Source of the DNA: Dendrobium chrysotoxum
Lineage: Eukaryota > Streptophyta > Magnoliopsida > Asparagales > Orchidaceae
DNA length: 64,000 nt
Assembly: GCA_019925795.1 (NCBI GenBank)
Contig: CM034313.1
Span: 2,884,501-2,948,500, forward strand
Direction: 5' to 3'
The notes under the pieces were generated by a model, which was not told where the DNA came from, did no database searches, and saw only the letters and a program-made list of their open reading frames with translations. The first letter of the stretch is position 1, and each line of letters starts with the position of its first letter. A program made the translations under genes and the position numbers. Positions 1-10,462 of this stretch are shown piece after piece.

Positions 1-1340
1 TTTCTTATAGGGCAATGCCCCAGTCCTCACCTATATATAGGAAGCCTACAGGAAAACCTAGAACATAGCTTATTATCTCAAGTTATCTACCTTCTAACAA
101 TAAGAAGTCATAAAGCTTCTCTTTTGAATCTCTTTATCTTTCTCTCTCTATTCCTCTCTCATTTCTCAGTCAATCTTGTTAATAATGTTCCAATGTCACC
201 TACGAACAAAATTTGAATTCAACATCCTCAAAGATGTGATAAGTACTGATAGATACTAAGGACCAAAAACCAAACTTTAACTACAAAACATAAACCAACT
301 AGGTAGGGAAGAATCAATTGGGATGGAAAATCAGGGCTTACCCCAACATAGAACTCATCCTAGGAATTCAAATTTCAAATAGTGCTTGATCGTTAATACC
401 GGTAGACCTGTAGATGTATAAGGGCATATCAAAATAGTAAAGGACGAAGAAAAATATACAAGGGAATGCTATAGGACATAGTTGTGAGTAGCCACAGTGA
501 GAAGTATATGAATCGTGGGCATCTTAGCCACAAAGTTGAACTTGTCGGTGTCGTCATGGCCGTATTCTTGTTTAAAGTTGTAATAATAGTAAAAGAGAGA
601 TACGAAAAACATTATCAAAGTAGAATTTAAAAATTCAGGAATCAACTTTCAAGTTGAAGTCGACCAGCTTCAAGCAAATCAATTAATGCACTAATGACTT
701 AGATCAACATTGGGAAAACTTGTTTCGTAAAATGAAACTAGGCCATATAGGGAAAATGTAAACTAGTTAAGCTTATATCAAAGTAATCACGACTTACGAT
801 TAAGTTTAAAAGTTGTGAGATTGTTTATTACTAAAAAGCTAAAGGTCATCAGGTAGAAAAGTAATCTACACTTAACAAAGTCATCTTTTTTACTTAATTC
901 AAAATATGAATATCATCCTAAGGAATAAAAAGACTCCCTCTTCACGATAAGATCCACATTGAGAGAGAGGCTAGTCCCTTCTTGGAGGCAATTTTAGATG
1001 GTTAACCCCTAGAAAATGACGAGGCCCATCATAGGTACCGACTATTCCAAAAATAGCAACTTGCATATCCATTCAGCACACAAGCATAGCAACTTGCCTA
1101 TCTATTCAGCCCCATAGGCCAACCAAGAATATAGTTCTAGAGTATTCAACATGATAACTAGTTGGTACTTAGGCAATGAGACTGAAGTTGACTAGTGACT
1201 TCACACAGGAACACCTAATATTTGGAAAGACCTAAATACAAATTTAAGATTTTTAAGAGTCACACCTAGCATATCTTTATTTTATGAAAAGCCTCTATTA
1301 GACTTTATTATATAATTCATATATTTTTTGTAAATGTAAT
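1..1340. repeat. Unclassified long repeat, copy 1
   Basis: First of three diverged copies of one sequence. It opens with a GGGCAATGCCCC motif at about 10-21, followed by a TATA-like CTATATATAGG near 32-42 and a CT-rich tract. The same order recurs from 1351, offset by about 1340-1350 bp. A TATA box followed by a CT-rich leader resembles an LTR promoter, but I found no terminal TG/CA pair, target duplication or coding domain, so the class is open. Positions 1057-1340 have no match in copy 2. No gene is seen here. Confidence 0.6.
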
Positions 1341-1350
1341 ATTTTTTCTA

Positions 1351-3435
1351 GGGCAATGCCCCAATCCCCACTTATTTATAGGGAGTTCAAGGGCAAGCAT
1401 GGAACATAACTTATTATCCCAAGTTCTCTACCTTCTAACAATAGAAATCATAAAGCTTCTCTTTTGAATCTATTTCTCTCTCTCTCTCCCTCTAACCCTG
1501 TCTTGTTTAATTCTAAGTCAATCTTATTAGTAATGTTCCGATGTCACCCACAAATAAATTTTAAATTCAACATCCTCAAAGATGTGGTAAGGAGTAATAG
1601 ATACTAAGGACCAAAAACCAAACTTTGCAACTACAAAACATAAGCCAACTAGGTAGGGAAAAATCAATTGGGATGGAAAATCAAGGCTTCAACCCCAACA
1701 TAGAACTCATCCTAGGAATTCAAATTTCAAATAATGCTTGAGCATTAATGCTAGTAGACTAGTAGATGTATAAGGGTCTATCAAAACAGTAAAGGAGGAA
1801 GAAAAAGATACAAGGGAATGCTATAGGTCATAGTTGTGAGTAGCCACAGTGAGAGGTATATGAATCATGAGCATCTTAGCTACAAAGTTGAACTTGCCGG
1901 TGTCGTCAAGGCCACATTTTTGTTTAAAGTCGTAATAATAATAAAAGAGATGTATGAAAAAGAATTATCGAAGTAGAATTTAAAATTTCAAGAATTAACT
2001 TTCAAGTTGAAGTCGATTAGCTACAAGCAAATCAATTAATGCACTAATGACTTAGATCAACATTGGGAAAACTTGTTTCGTAAATGAAACTAGGCTATAT
2101 AGGGAAAATGTAAACTAATTAAGCTTATATCAAAGTAATCACGACTTACGATTAAGTTTAAGTTGTGAGATTGTTTCTTGCTAAAAAGCTAAAGGTCGTT
2201 AGGTTTAAGTCATCTTTTTTTACTTAATTCAAAATATGAATATCATCCTAAAGAACAAAAAGACTCATTTTTTTGTGATAAGATCCACATTGAGAAAGAG
2301 AGTAGTCCCTTCTTAGAGGCAAGTTAGATGGTTAACCCTAAAAAATGACGACACCCATCCTAGGTGGCGACTAGTCCAAAAATACATAAAAAACAAAAGG
2401 CTGAGTGAGACTTGAAACATTCTTCAAATAGTAAGCTACTTAGATATTCTTTACTCGTCATATTTTTTAATATCTATTTGACAAATTATTGGATATTAAT
2501 TCAAATAGATTAGCTTTTAGATATTAATTTTCTAATTCTTTGTTATGTCACAAAAAAGACATGAAAATTGGAGAACTAATGGATTAAGCCAGAATGTGAC
2601 TTTGAACTTGTCTAAAGCTTGATGTTGTCAAAGAACCATAATTCATCTCAAACTTTAAGTTCTCCAAAGTAGAGTTCAACTCATTCATTGAACTCACCAG
2701 TCAACACAAACTGAAGCCATCTAATGGAGGGTTCAACTCGTTTAAGAAATGGGGCCATCCAAGCCCTCTAGTATGGTCCAAGTGTCTCCCAAAAATAAAT
2801 TTGGCTTCAACAAAAATACCTTGAAATATTAATAGTCCTACATTTTTTTCTTTCATAAGCCTTCCACATTTTACTTATGAGGCCGAGAAGCACTTAGACA
2901 TAGCATTGTATAGATCTAATGGAGGAAGTCAATAAGTACTTGGGTTACTAGTCCTTAGAATTCAGGAAGTACATAGGGAACTCTTCCTTGGAGTTCGACA
3001 AACAAATGTGAAATTCATCCTTGGAATTCTGCAAGTACTCTAAAAAATTATCTTTGTAATTCAACAAATACCCGTGGAACTCATCCTTGCAATAACAAGA
3101 ACTTGAGGAACTAGTCCTTGGAATTTAGCAAATACTCGGGAAACTCGACCCTAAGTCCAATGAAGTCGTTCATGATAAAGATCATGGGGAACTCATTCCC
3201 CATATTGACGTCGCCCATCATATTGAACTCATCCCTCATATTGAAATCCAAGGGAGATCTCAACTCATCCAAGAACTTATGTCATCCAACAGAGAAGTTA
3301 ACTCGTCCAAGAGTTGAAATCATCAAAGGGGAAACTTCAACTCATCCAAAGTTTGAACTTAACTGATACGGTGAACTCATTCATTTCTTAAACTTCTTTT
3401 ATTTTTTTGTTAAATTTTAAAAAAATCTATTAACA
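1351..3435. repeat. Unclassified long repeat, copy 2
   Basis: Second copy of the left-edge repeat, starting again at the GGGCAATGCCCC motif. It matches copy 1 up to about 2380 and then continues into sequence that recurs in copy 3. Positions 2640-3360 hold many degenerate repeats built on the words 'aactcatcc' and 'ttggaattc'. The small ORF at 3118-3366 lies within this low-complexity stretch, resembles no family I know, and I do not count it as a gene. Confidence 0.6.

Positions 3436-3476
<41 letters not shown>
3436..3476. repeat. (AAT)n microsatellite
   Basis: About 13 uninterrupted AAT units between copies 2 and 3 of the left-edge repeat. Confidence 0.9.
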
Positions 3477-3483
3477 GATATGA

Positions 3484-4440
3484 GAAGAATAAAAAATTAT
3501 CAAATAAGTTGAATTTAAAAATTCAATAATAACTTTCAAACTTGAAACCAACTTCAAGCTAGTGAGTTAACACAGTAACGACTTAGATCAATATTGAGAA
3601 AACATATTTCCTAAGTGAAACTTGACCATACAAGAAAAAATGTAGACTACTTAAGCTTGTGATTAGAAAATTTTTTATTTAGAGTCAGGCTTAAAAGTTG
3701 TGAGACTGCTTGCTGCTAAAAAGCTAAGGCCATCAGGTAAACAAACAGCCTACACTTAACAAAGACTTATTTTTGTACTTAATTCAAAGCATGAAAATCA
3801 TCCTAAGGAATAAAAAAGGCTTTCTCTTTGCAATAAAATTTGCATTGAAAAAGAGAACAATCCCTTCTTAGGGGCGAGTCTAGATGGTTATCCCCCAAAA
3901 AATGAAAGCTATGGCTAATGGTGAGGCCCATCCTAGGCGGTGACTAGTCCAAAAATACATAAAAGACAAAAGGCTATGTGAGACTTAAAATATTCTTCAA
4001 ACAGGAAGATAATCAAATATTTTTTACTAGGCATATTTTTGGATATTAATTTCGACAAATTAGCTTCAAAATTCATTATTTCATAAAAAAGGCATGAAAA
4101 TTTTTATTTCAAATAAAAAGACATGAAAATTGGAGAACTAATGGACACTCATTACAAATGTGTTAGGTTAATTAAGTCAAAATGCGACTTTGAACTTGTC
4201 TCAAGCTTGATGTCATTAGAGAGCCTAAATTCATCTCAGACTTAAGTTCTCTAAGGGAGAGTTCAACCTATTCATTGAACTTACCACAAATTAAAGTCGT
4301 CCAAGGGAGAGTTCAACTCATCCAAAAAAGTAAGCCCATCCAAAAGAGAGTTCAACTCATCCAATAATTGAGGTTATCAAAGGGAGAGTTTAATTAGTCC
4401 GAGAACTAAAGTAGTTCATAGAAGAGTTCAATTCACACAC
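3484..4440. repeat. Unclassified long repeat, copy 3 (partial)
   Basis: Third, more diverged copy. It aligns with about 620-1057 of copy 1 and about 1980-2740 of copy 2: the same 'acttagatca' stretch, the same 'cccttctta' block and the same 'ttgaacttgtct' block in the same order. It ends in further 'gttcaactcatcc' repeats close to the 3' side of the CDC48C-like exon, so the repeat lies in that gene's intron or marks where the gene was truncated. Confidence 0.55.
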
Positions 4441-4622
4441 ATACATATAGGTTTTTTGAACAACTTGAAAGCTTGTAATGATAAATAATTGTGATGCCTT
4501 GTTCTCTATTTGGAATCATAAAAGCCAATTGTATACCATTCATTACAAAAATATATATATTTTCCTTCTGAAAACAGATCATTTAAAAGTAAATCAGCAA
4601 AAATGGTACAACTTCACTCTAC

Positions 4623-5550
4623 CTGAGACACCAGAAACCACTTCAGTAGCAGAAATTTTGTAGAATGGCACACCAGTCTCATTGGCAATTGCATAAGCAA
4701 GCTTTGTCTTCCCACACCCAGGCGGACCATGCAACAATATTCCAGCCATCGGTCTCACCCCAAGCCTTTTGGGCAGCTCTGGATGGCACAACGGTACAAT
4801 CACCTCCATCATCAAATCCTCCAAAACCATGTTAATGCCTCCGAGATCCTGAAACCTCGGCCCTTCCCTCCCCGTCTCCCCACTCACCATGTTACTCCTA
4901 TGATCACAGCCAACAACTTCCAAACCCACTACAGGAGCCTCCTTCCCACTTCCCCCACCCTTTTTCATCGAGATCGCAATCTTCCTCTTCTCATCAGCAA
5001 CCGCCTCAATCTCAACATTCTTCTCCACCTTCCCTTTTTTAACGCTCTGCTCCGACTGTTTGACGTACCGCTCCCGGAGCATGGATTTCGTCACGTCGAA
5101 CTCCGGTTCAATATTCTCCTCAAAAGCAGCGTCATCGGAAGTGGAAGTTGAATCATCTGACGATTCGGACGGCGAAGAGGCGACATGGTGCACTTGCAAC
5201 CGGCGAAGATGCTCGGACTCTGCACGGAGAAGCCGCTCCTCAAATACGTCCTCCTTTCCACGCTTCCTGCGAGATGACCTCTCGCCATCGGAAAATGAGG
5301 ACGATGAGGTGTTGCCTGCGGCGGGGGGTTTAGTATTACCATTGCGGATGTATTGTAACACTTCGCTGAGTCGCGCCGAGAAAGGCTGCAGCTTCATGCG
5401 AGCGTAGTCGGGGTATTGGTCGCGAAGGCGCTGAATGACGATATATGGGTCGGGGGAGGAGTTTAGATTTAGGGTTTTGATGCGGCGAATAAGTTTGGAG
5501 CGATCCATGATCATCGAGCGACCGCCGCCGCGACGTAGCCGCTTCCCCAT
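4623..5550 (-). CDS. CDC48C/NVL-like AAA ATPase, 5' exon only
   Basis: First exon, 309 codons plus one base, of a nuclear AAA ATPase of the CDC48C/NVL type; family members act as hexameric unfoldases, many in ribosome assembly. Seen: a basic N-terminus, then an N-terminal domain (about residues 16-70, DRSKL to QYIRN), a Ser/Asp-rich acidic linker (about 120-150), a Lys-rich stretch (170-200), and the start of an AAA module at FQDLGG (233-238) with Walker A GPPGCGKT (275-282). The reading frame runs into a clean splice donor (CAG|GTAGAG) just after GVS, before Walker B. Family members are about 800 aa and carry two AAA modules, so more than half the protein is missing. No Walker B, second AAA module or continuing exon lies between 1 and 4622. 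Either the intron runs past the window edge or this copy is truncated. The ATG at 5550 opens the frame; an in-frame Met at residue 15 is an alternative start. Confidence 0.75.
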
Positions 5551-5790
5551 CAGCGCGCGAAAGGTAGAAAGTTACCCTCACAGCCAGCGAGCTCCCGTTG
5601 TTGCCTCCGATCAAAATGTCGTAACTTCCGATCCGACAGGAAGGGAAAGTCGTCGAAGGAGCAAAGTCGAACAGCCACGAAGGAGCCCAAGAAGCGACGC
5701 GTGCAATCTCTGCACCTCCTGCGAAGCAACGAAGCCGAACAGCAACGACGAAAACAGAGGACGAAAGCCAAACCCTAGACGCTCTAAGTT
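5551..5790 (-). promoter_or_regulatory. Leader/proximal promoter of the CDC48C-like gene
   Basis: GC-richer stretch directly upstream of the ATG, ending in very AT-rich DNA beyond 5800. It contains a telobox-type AAACCCTAG at 5770-5778, an element common upstream of growth and ribosome-biogenesis genes. Small ORFs on both strands here are overlapping shadows. I see no clear TATA box. Confidence 0.45.
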
Positions 5791-6270
5791 ATTATTGATT
5801 AACTTAATTAACATAATTAAAAATATTAATAATTAAGTAAATTAATTAAATAATTAATAGTATAATTAGTGCATAAATTAATTATCTAATTTAACTTAAT
5901 TGAATAATTAGTAATATAATTAGTTTAATTAATATAACTTAAAATATATGTTATTAAATATATAATCAATAGTGTAAATAATAAATAATGAGTAACTTTA
6001 CTTAATATGTTATTAAATTCATAACACATTAATTTTTTTAATTTATAATTATCTTCTTCACATTTAAATACCTAACTGTCATAAATTCTGAAATACGTTA
6101 TCAAACAGTTTCTCAGGATTTAACATTTGTCATACCAAAGAATTTTCAAGATTTAACGCCCTCAAGATTTACTAAATTCGGATTTCAGGATTTACTAAAT
6201 CCCACTAAAGTTAAATCCCACTTGTTGCCAAACACCCCCTAAATCATGGAGTTCGGTGGATTTATGAGAT
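5791..6270. other. AT-rich intergenic DNA
   Basis: Mostly A/T with 'ttaattaa' words. Its right part (about 6100-6240) ends in 'gttgccaaacaccccct', which looks like one terminus of a DNA transposon, but I could not find the matching other end. No gene seen. Confidence 0.4.
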
Positions 6271-6490
6271 TTGGTTGAAGAAGCACGCGAAAGGGAGAAC
6301 AATGGTTACTTTAACAGCGAGCGAGCTCTTGTCGCTACGTCCGATCCCATAGGAAGAACGGCGAATTTTCGCCACTTCTAATTCGACAGGAAGGAACGCC
6401 GTCGAAAGAGGCAAAGAAGATTTTAGCGACTTGTTCAAAACCTACCACTAGCGAAGCTCGCAGTCAAACATCAACAAAGAACACATAACA
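6270..6490 (-). repeat. Diverged duplicate of the CDC48C-like leader
   Basis: This stretch repeats the order of motifs found at about 5560-5740: 'cgcgaaag', 'agcgagctc', 'tccgatcc', 'cgacaggaagg', 'cgtcgaa', 'aggagcaaag/aggcaaag'. Identity is patchy but colinear over about 200 bp. It is a local duplication of the 5' leader without the coding exon. Confidence 0.5.
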
Positions 6491-6671
6491 TAAGAAAGAA
6501 GCAAATCGTCATTACTTATTTAAGTAATTTAAATAATATAAACTAAAAAATAAAAAAAGTAATTAGATAATTAATAATATAAATAATAATTAAATAATAA
6601 AGTAGATAATTAATATTCTAAATAACAATTAGATAACTATTCAAAATAATAATAATAGTTATATAATTAAT

Positions 6672-6676
6672 AAAGT
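6672..6676. repeat. Target-site duplication AAAGT (left)
   Basis: AAAGT directly precedes the TG of the left LTR and recurs at 13040-13044 directly after the CA of the right LTR. Confidence 0.9.
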
Positions 6677-7706
6677 TGTTGCGGACTCAAATATACGCGG
6701 CGATAGAGTTTAAATTTCCGTCTCAGCGTTGTACATATATCCAGCACACAAATAGAAGAATGAAATAACACCAGGATTTTTACGTGGAAAGCCCTGGAAA
6801 AGGGAAAAACCACGGGGTCACGCCCAGTTGAAAAAGTTCCACTAGTGTTGTATGAAATACACGAGGCTGATTCGTCCTTTAAATTCAGGACGATTAGATT
6901 ACAATGAGCATCAGTTACAAAGCCAAGCGGAGTTCCGACGTCACTCGGGTGTCGAGCAGAATTCCGGCGTCACTTGGAAAGAAGTCCGGCGTCACTCGGG
7001 CGTCGGGTAGAATTCTGGCGTCGGGGCAGAATTCCGATGTTGCTCCGGCGTCGGGCAGAGCTCCGGCGTCCCTCGGACGCCCGGTGGTGCTTCGGTGGTG
7101 TTCCGGCGGAGTTCCGACAAGTTCCGGCGGTGTTTCGGCGGTGGTTGAGGAGGAGTTGTTCCCTCCTAGACTTCTCTTATCTTCTTCTTCTCTTCTTCTC
7201 TTCTTGGCTTGGGTCCCCTCTTAAGAGAAATAAGGGGCTATTTATAGTTTTTCTGGAGTGGCATAGCCCGTAAATAGATGAGGGATCATGGGCAAATAAG
7301 GAGTGATCCGGATGAACGGCCGATATTGAATCCCTTAATCATGAACTATTTATTGAGCATTTGAAGGTCTTAATGGTATCATAATTCTACGATCTTGGGC
7401 TCGTTGGATTCGTCTCGTCGAGCCGCTCGATTCGACTATAAGCTCGTCAAAATCGGAGACCGTTTGGTAACTCAAATTGCTGTTCGAGGCTTCCAACAGC
7501 GCTTCGGGTACTTGATTTGGACTCATTTGGGCTTGGATTGAGTCGAGTTTGGTGTCGTTGGGTTCGTATTTCCGAGACGCTCAGTTCGACTATAAGCTTG
7601 CTGAAATCGGAGTTTAAATGGTCTCCGAATTAATTTTCGAAGTTTCCAACTTGAGTTTTTCCTCGAGATTTGTGCCCGATCAAGATAATTTTTTGGCGAT
7701 ATATCA
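6677..7706 (-). repeat. 3' LTR of the gag-only Tat element (left)
   Basis: Begins TGTTGCGGACTC on the plus strand and ends GATATATCA. A TATA box (CTATAAATAG read on minus) lies at 7238-7247. The stretch 6930-7140 holds degenerate repeats of a GTCGGG/GAATTC unit. The ORFs at 6904-7273 come from these repeats and are not genes. Confidence 0.88.
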
Positions 7707-7723
7707 GTTGCCCCCCTATTTTT
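7707..7723 (-). other. Polypurine tract of the Tat element
   Basis: On the minus strand an A-rich then G-rich run (AAAAATAGGGGGGCAAC) directly abuts the 3' LTR, where plus-strand priming would occur. Confidence 0.75.
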
Positions 7724-7859
7724 GAATGTCGATGCTCCAGGAGTCCAAAAATACTGGTCTCGATATTTTGTATTGGTCGAATCGCCAAAATTTGCGTTCC
7801 AAAATACATTATTTTGCTCAAATCCAATCATAGAGGCCTCGTTGAGCTCCGAAAGTGTC

Positions 7860-8040
7860 AAAATTGAGTCCGGAACGTCGAAAATCGTGTCCGGGGACCC
7901 CAAAAACGTCGAATTTGGACCGTCCGGGCCCGAAATCGGAGCCCGGTAACGCGTAGGCGGCCGAACCGGCCGGCCTCCGGCGGCGCCCGCGCGGGCGCGG
8001 GGGCACCCCTGGGGCGCGCAGCAGTTAGAAAAAAAAAAAT
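7860..8040. other. GC-rich block inside the Tat element
   Basis: Very GC-rich DNA between AT-rich flanks, peaking at 7950-8020 with repeated GGCC and GCGC words and ending in a run of A then T. ORFs crossing it on both strands (for example 7523-8170) show no known domain. It may be structural RNA of the element or captured DNA; I cannot tell. Confidence 0.5.
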
Positions 8041-8293
8041 TTTTGTGGGGCCCACATGGATAAAAAAATCCAAAAAAATCCAAAAAAATCCCAGAAAATT
8101 CCAAAAAATTCCGAAAAAATTCAGAAAAATTCAAAGTTCCTTCTAGAAGCCTCTTCCCTCCAATTTTCAAACTTTTTCCCCTCTTTTCTTCACATTTCCC
8201 TCTCTTTTTCTCCCCCTTTTCATCCTATAAATATCCCCCTTGGGATAGGAGGAAAATTGCACCTTCTCTACCATTCTCCTCTTCCTCTGGCCT

Positions 8294-8632
8294 TCTAGCT
8301 TTTGGCATTCTAAGGCTTTCCGCTGTTTTTGAGTAGGTGATTTTCCCTACTTGATTCGGCGTCCTTCCTTTTGCGCAGAAGTTAGCGGCTTTCCTCTCTT
8401 CTCCCCTCTAGCTTCTGGCATTTTAAGGCATTCCGCTGTTTTTGAGTAGGTGATTTTCCCTACTTGATTCGGCGCCCCTCCTTTTACGCAGAAGTTAGCG
8501 GCTTTCCTCTCTTCTCCCCTCTAGCTTCTGGCATTTTTGAGGCATTCCGCTGTTTTTGAGTAGGTGATTTTTCCTACTTGATTCGGCGCCCCTCCTTTTG
8601 CGCAGAAGTTAGCGGCTTCCCCTTTTCAAGAA
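8294..8632. repeat. 113-bp tandem repeat, three copies
   Basis: Unit starts near 8296, 8409 and 8522, marked by 'tagcttctggcatt', 'gtttttgagtaggtga' and 'gcagaagttagcggc'. Copies 2 and 3 are nearly identical. It lies between gag and the 3' LTR of the Tat element. Confidence 0.9.
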
Positions 8633-8689
8633 GGGGAGCGAAATAGGAGTTAGAAATTTCTCTCCTTTAAGAGATCATGTGGAGGTGAG

Positions 8690-9130
8690 ATTTAGTCGGA
8701 GAGAGTCTGACGGCGGTCAGCGGCCGGGCGGTGGTCCGACGAAGGTCGGGCTGAAGTTCAATGGCGGTCCGCGACCGGGCGGTGGTTCGACGAAGGTCGG
8801 GATGAAGTCCGGTGGCGATCAGCGGCCGGGTGGTAGTCCGACGAAAGTCAACGGGGGTTCGCCGGCGGTGGCGCTGGTCGGAAGTTCGGCGGCGGGAAGA
8901 AGTACGGCGTCGGGTAGAACTCCGACGAAAATCTGTCGGCCAGAAGAAGTCCTACGACGGGTAGAAATTCAGTGTCAGGTAGAAGCCCGACAAACATCCG
9001 ACGACGGGCAGAAGTCCGACGTCGGGAACAAGTACGGCGTCGGGTAGAACTCCGACGAAAATCTGTCGGCCAGAAGAAGTCCCACGACGGGAGAAAGCTC
9101 AACATTTGTTAGAATTCCGATGAAAGTCCT
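8690..9130. repeat. Degenerate GTCGGG/GACGAA minisatellite
   Basis: Repeated short units such as 'ggtggtccgacgaaggtcgg' and 'cgtcgggtagaactccgacg'. The same vocabulary occurs in the LTRs of this element and of its relatives near 38.3 kb and 48.1 kb. The ORF at 8679-9047 is low complexity and not counted as a gene. Confidence 0.75.
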
Positions 9131-9769
9131 ACGATGTGCAGAAGTCCTTCAACGGGAGGAAGCTCAGCATCGAATAGAATTTTGATGATATTTTAACGGA
9201 AGTTCTTCGATGATAAACGATTGGGTGGAAGTCTGTTAGCAGTCAACGACCAAGTGGGGAGCAGAAGGAGAGAGTTCAAGGGTGCTGCTATTAGTAGTTA
9301 AACGAGAAGCCGATGATGGTTCACGATCGAGCAAGAATCCGATGATGGTTGAGATGAAGTAGAGGACCGCCGACAGATATCCGACAAAGGGCTGATGATG
9401 GCGGGTGTCCAGTGGCATTGTGTTAAGGCAATATTCATCCATACTGAAGTGTGCCAACATCAGATATTACTGAATCAAGGGGCCGAAGTAGTGTGACATG
9501 CCAACATTCTGGCAATACACTAACACTATCAACTGAGTGGAGGTCTGATGATGATCCAGTTATGTCCTTTCTTTGAAGGAGCAGTTGTAGGAGATGCTTA
9601 CGTGCAGTAAGGGAGAAGTCACTTAAATCCACCAAGGATATTTGACTGTGTTAAAGTTGCTTGTTGCTTGATGATACTAGCTTGTATGAATGTCATCAGT
9701 GTACCTTTTATTTTACATCTTTGAAATATGAGTTGATATATTGCGTAACATGCTCTTTCGAAGATTTTT
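9131..9769. other. Non-coding internal part of the Tat element
   Basis: Unique-looking sequence between two repeat arrays, with no domain-bearing ORF on either strand. Reverse transcriptase or integrase would normally lie in this interval of an autonomous element. Confidence 0.6.
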
Positions 9770-10060
9770 TTGCCCGCCAAGAATCTCTGTGGAAGATGTC
9801 CAGAGAATCCATCAAGAATATATGACCTATCCAAGGTTGTATGTCGGAGCCTTTGCTCGACGACGTTAACCTGTATGGAGGAGGTCGGGAAAATCCACCA
9901 AGGATGTGAGACCTATTCGCGGTTGTATGTCGGAGCCTTTGCTCGACGACGTTAACCTGTATGGAAGAGGTCGAGAAAATCCACCAAGGATGTGAGACCT
10001 ATCCGAGGTTGTATGTCGGAGCCTTTGCTCGACGATGTTAACCTGTATGGAAGAGGCCGG
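9770..10060. repeat. 86-bp tandem repeat, three copies
   Basis: The segment 'ttgtatgtcggagcctttgc' recurs at 9837, 9923 and 10009, exactly 86 bp apart. It lies just downstream of gag in the element's own orientation. Confidence 0.92.
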
Positions 10061-10462
10061 ATCGAACCCCCCTGGGATCGATCTTCCAGTGATTGAGATG
10101 CAATAAAGACTGCGTATTTCTCATATCATGGATAAAGAGATCATATTTATCGGTAGTTTTCATTGTCATTTGTATTCTTTTTAAAGAAAGAGACAATCTC
10201 AGAACTAAACGAACGACACATTATATTACTGTAAGACAATACAATAGATCCCTAGTGTGACTTAGGGATATACAAGTTACACTGTACGTACGAGGATAAC
10301 ACAATGTTTAACTTTGAAGAAAACTTTAGGGATATCAAAATGACACCCTGTTTAACATGATGAGATAAGACAAGTAGCATTACTAATACAACTACACAAA
10401 GTGCGTGGTCATTCAATCTCGCCAACCATTTGAATAGTATGCAACTGTTGTCTTTGTTGTTG

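Noticed and set aside
4729..5407. ORFs on plus (140 aa, 115 aa) and on minus in other frames over the CDC48C-like exon
   Set aside because: They are shadows of the AAA exon; only the 4623-5550 frame shows conserved motifs.
6904..7273. 99-106 aa ORFs in the LTR (and at 12247-12556)
   Set aside because: Low-complexity translations of the GTCGGG minisatellite; the frames differ between the two LTR copies.
7523..8170. 215-aa minus ORF across the LTR edge and GC-rich block
   Set aside because: It crosses the polypurine tract and LTR boundary and shows no pol motif, so it is unlikely to be a protein.
8076..10060. Tandem arrays that might be taken for a CRISPR array
   Set aside because: Units are contiguous 86- or 113-bp repeats without unique spacers, inside a plant retrotransposon.
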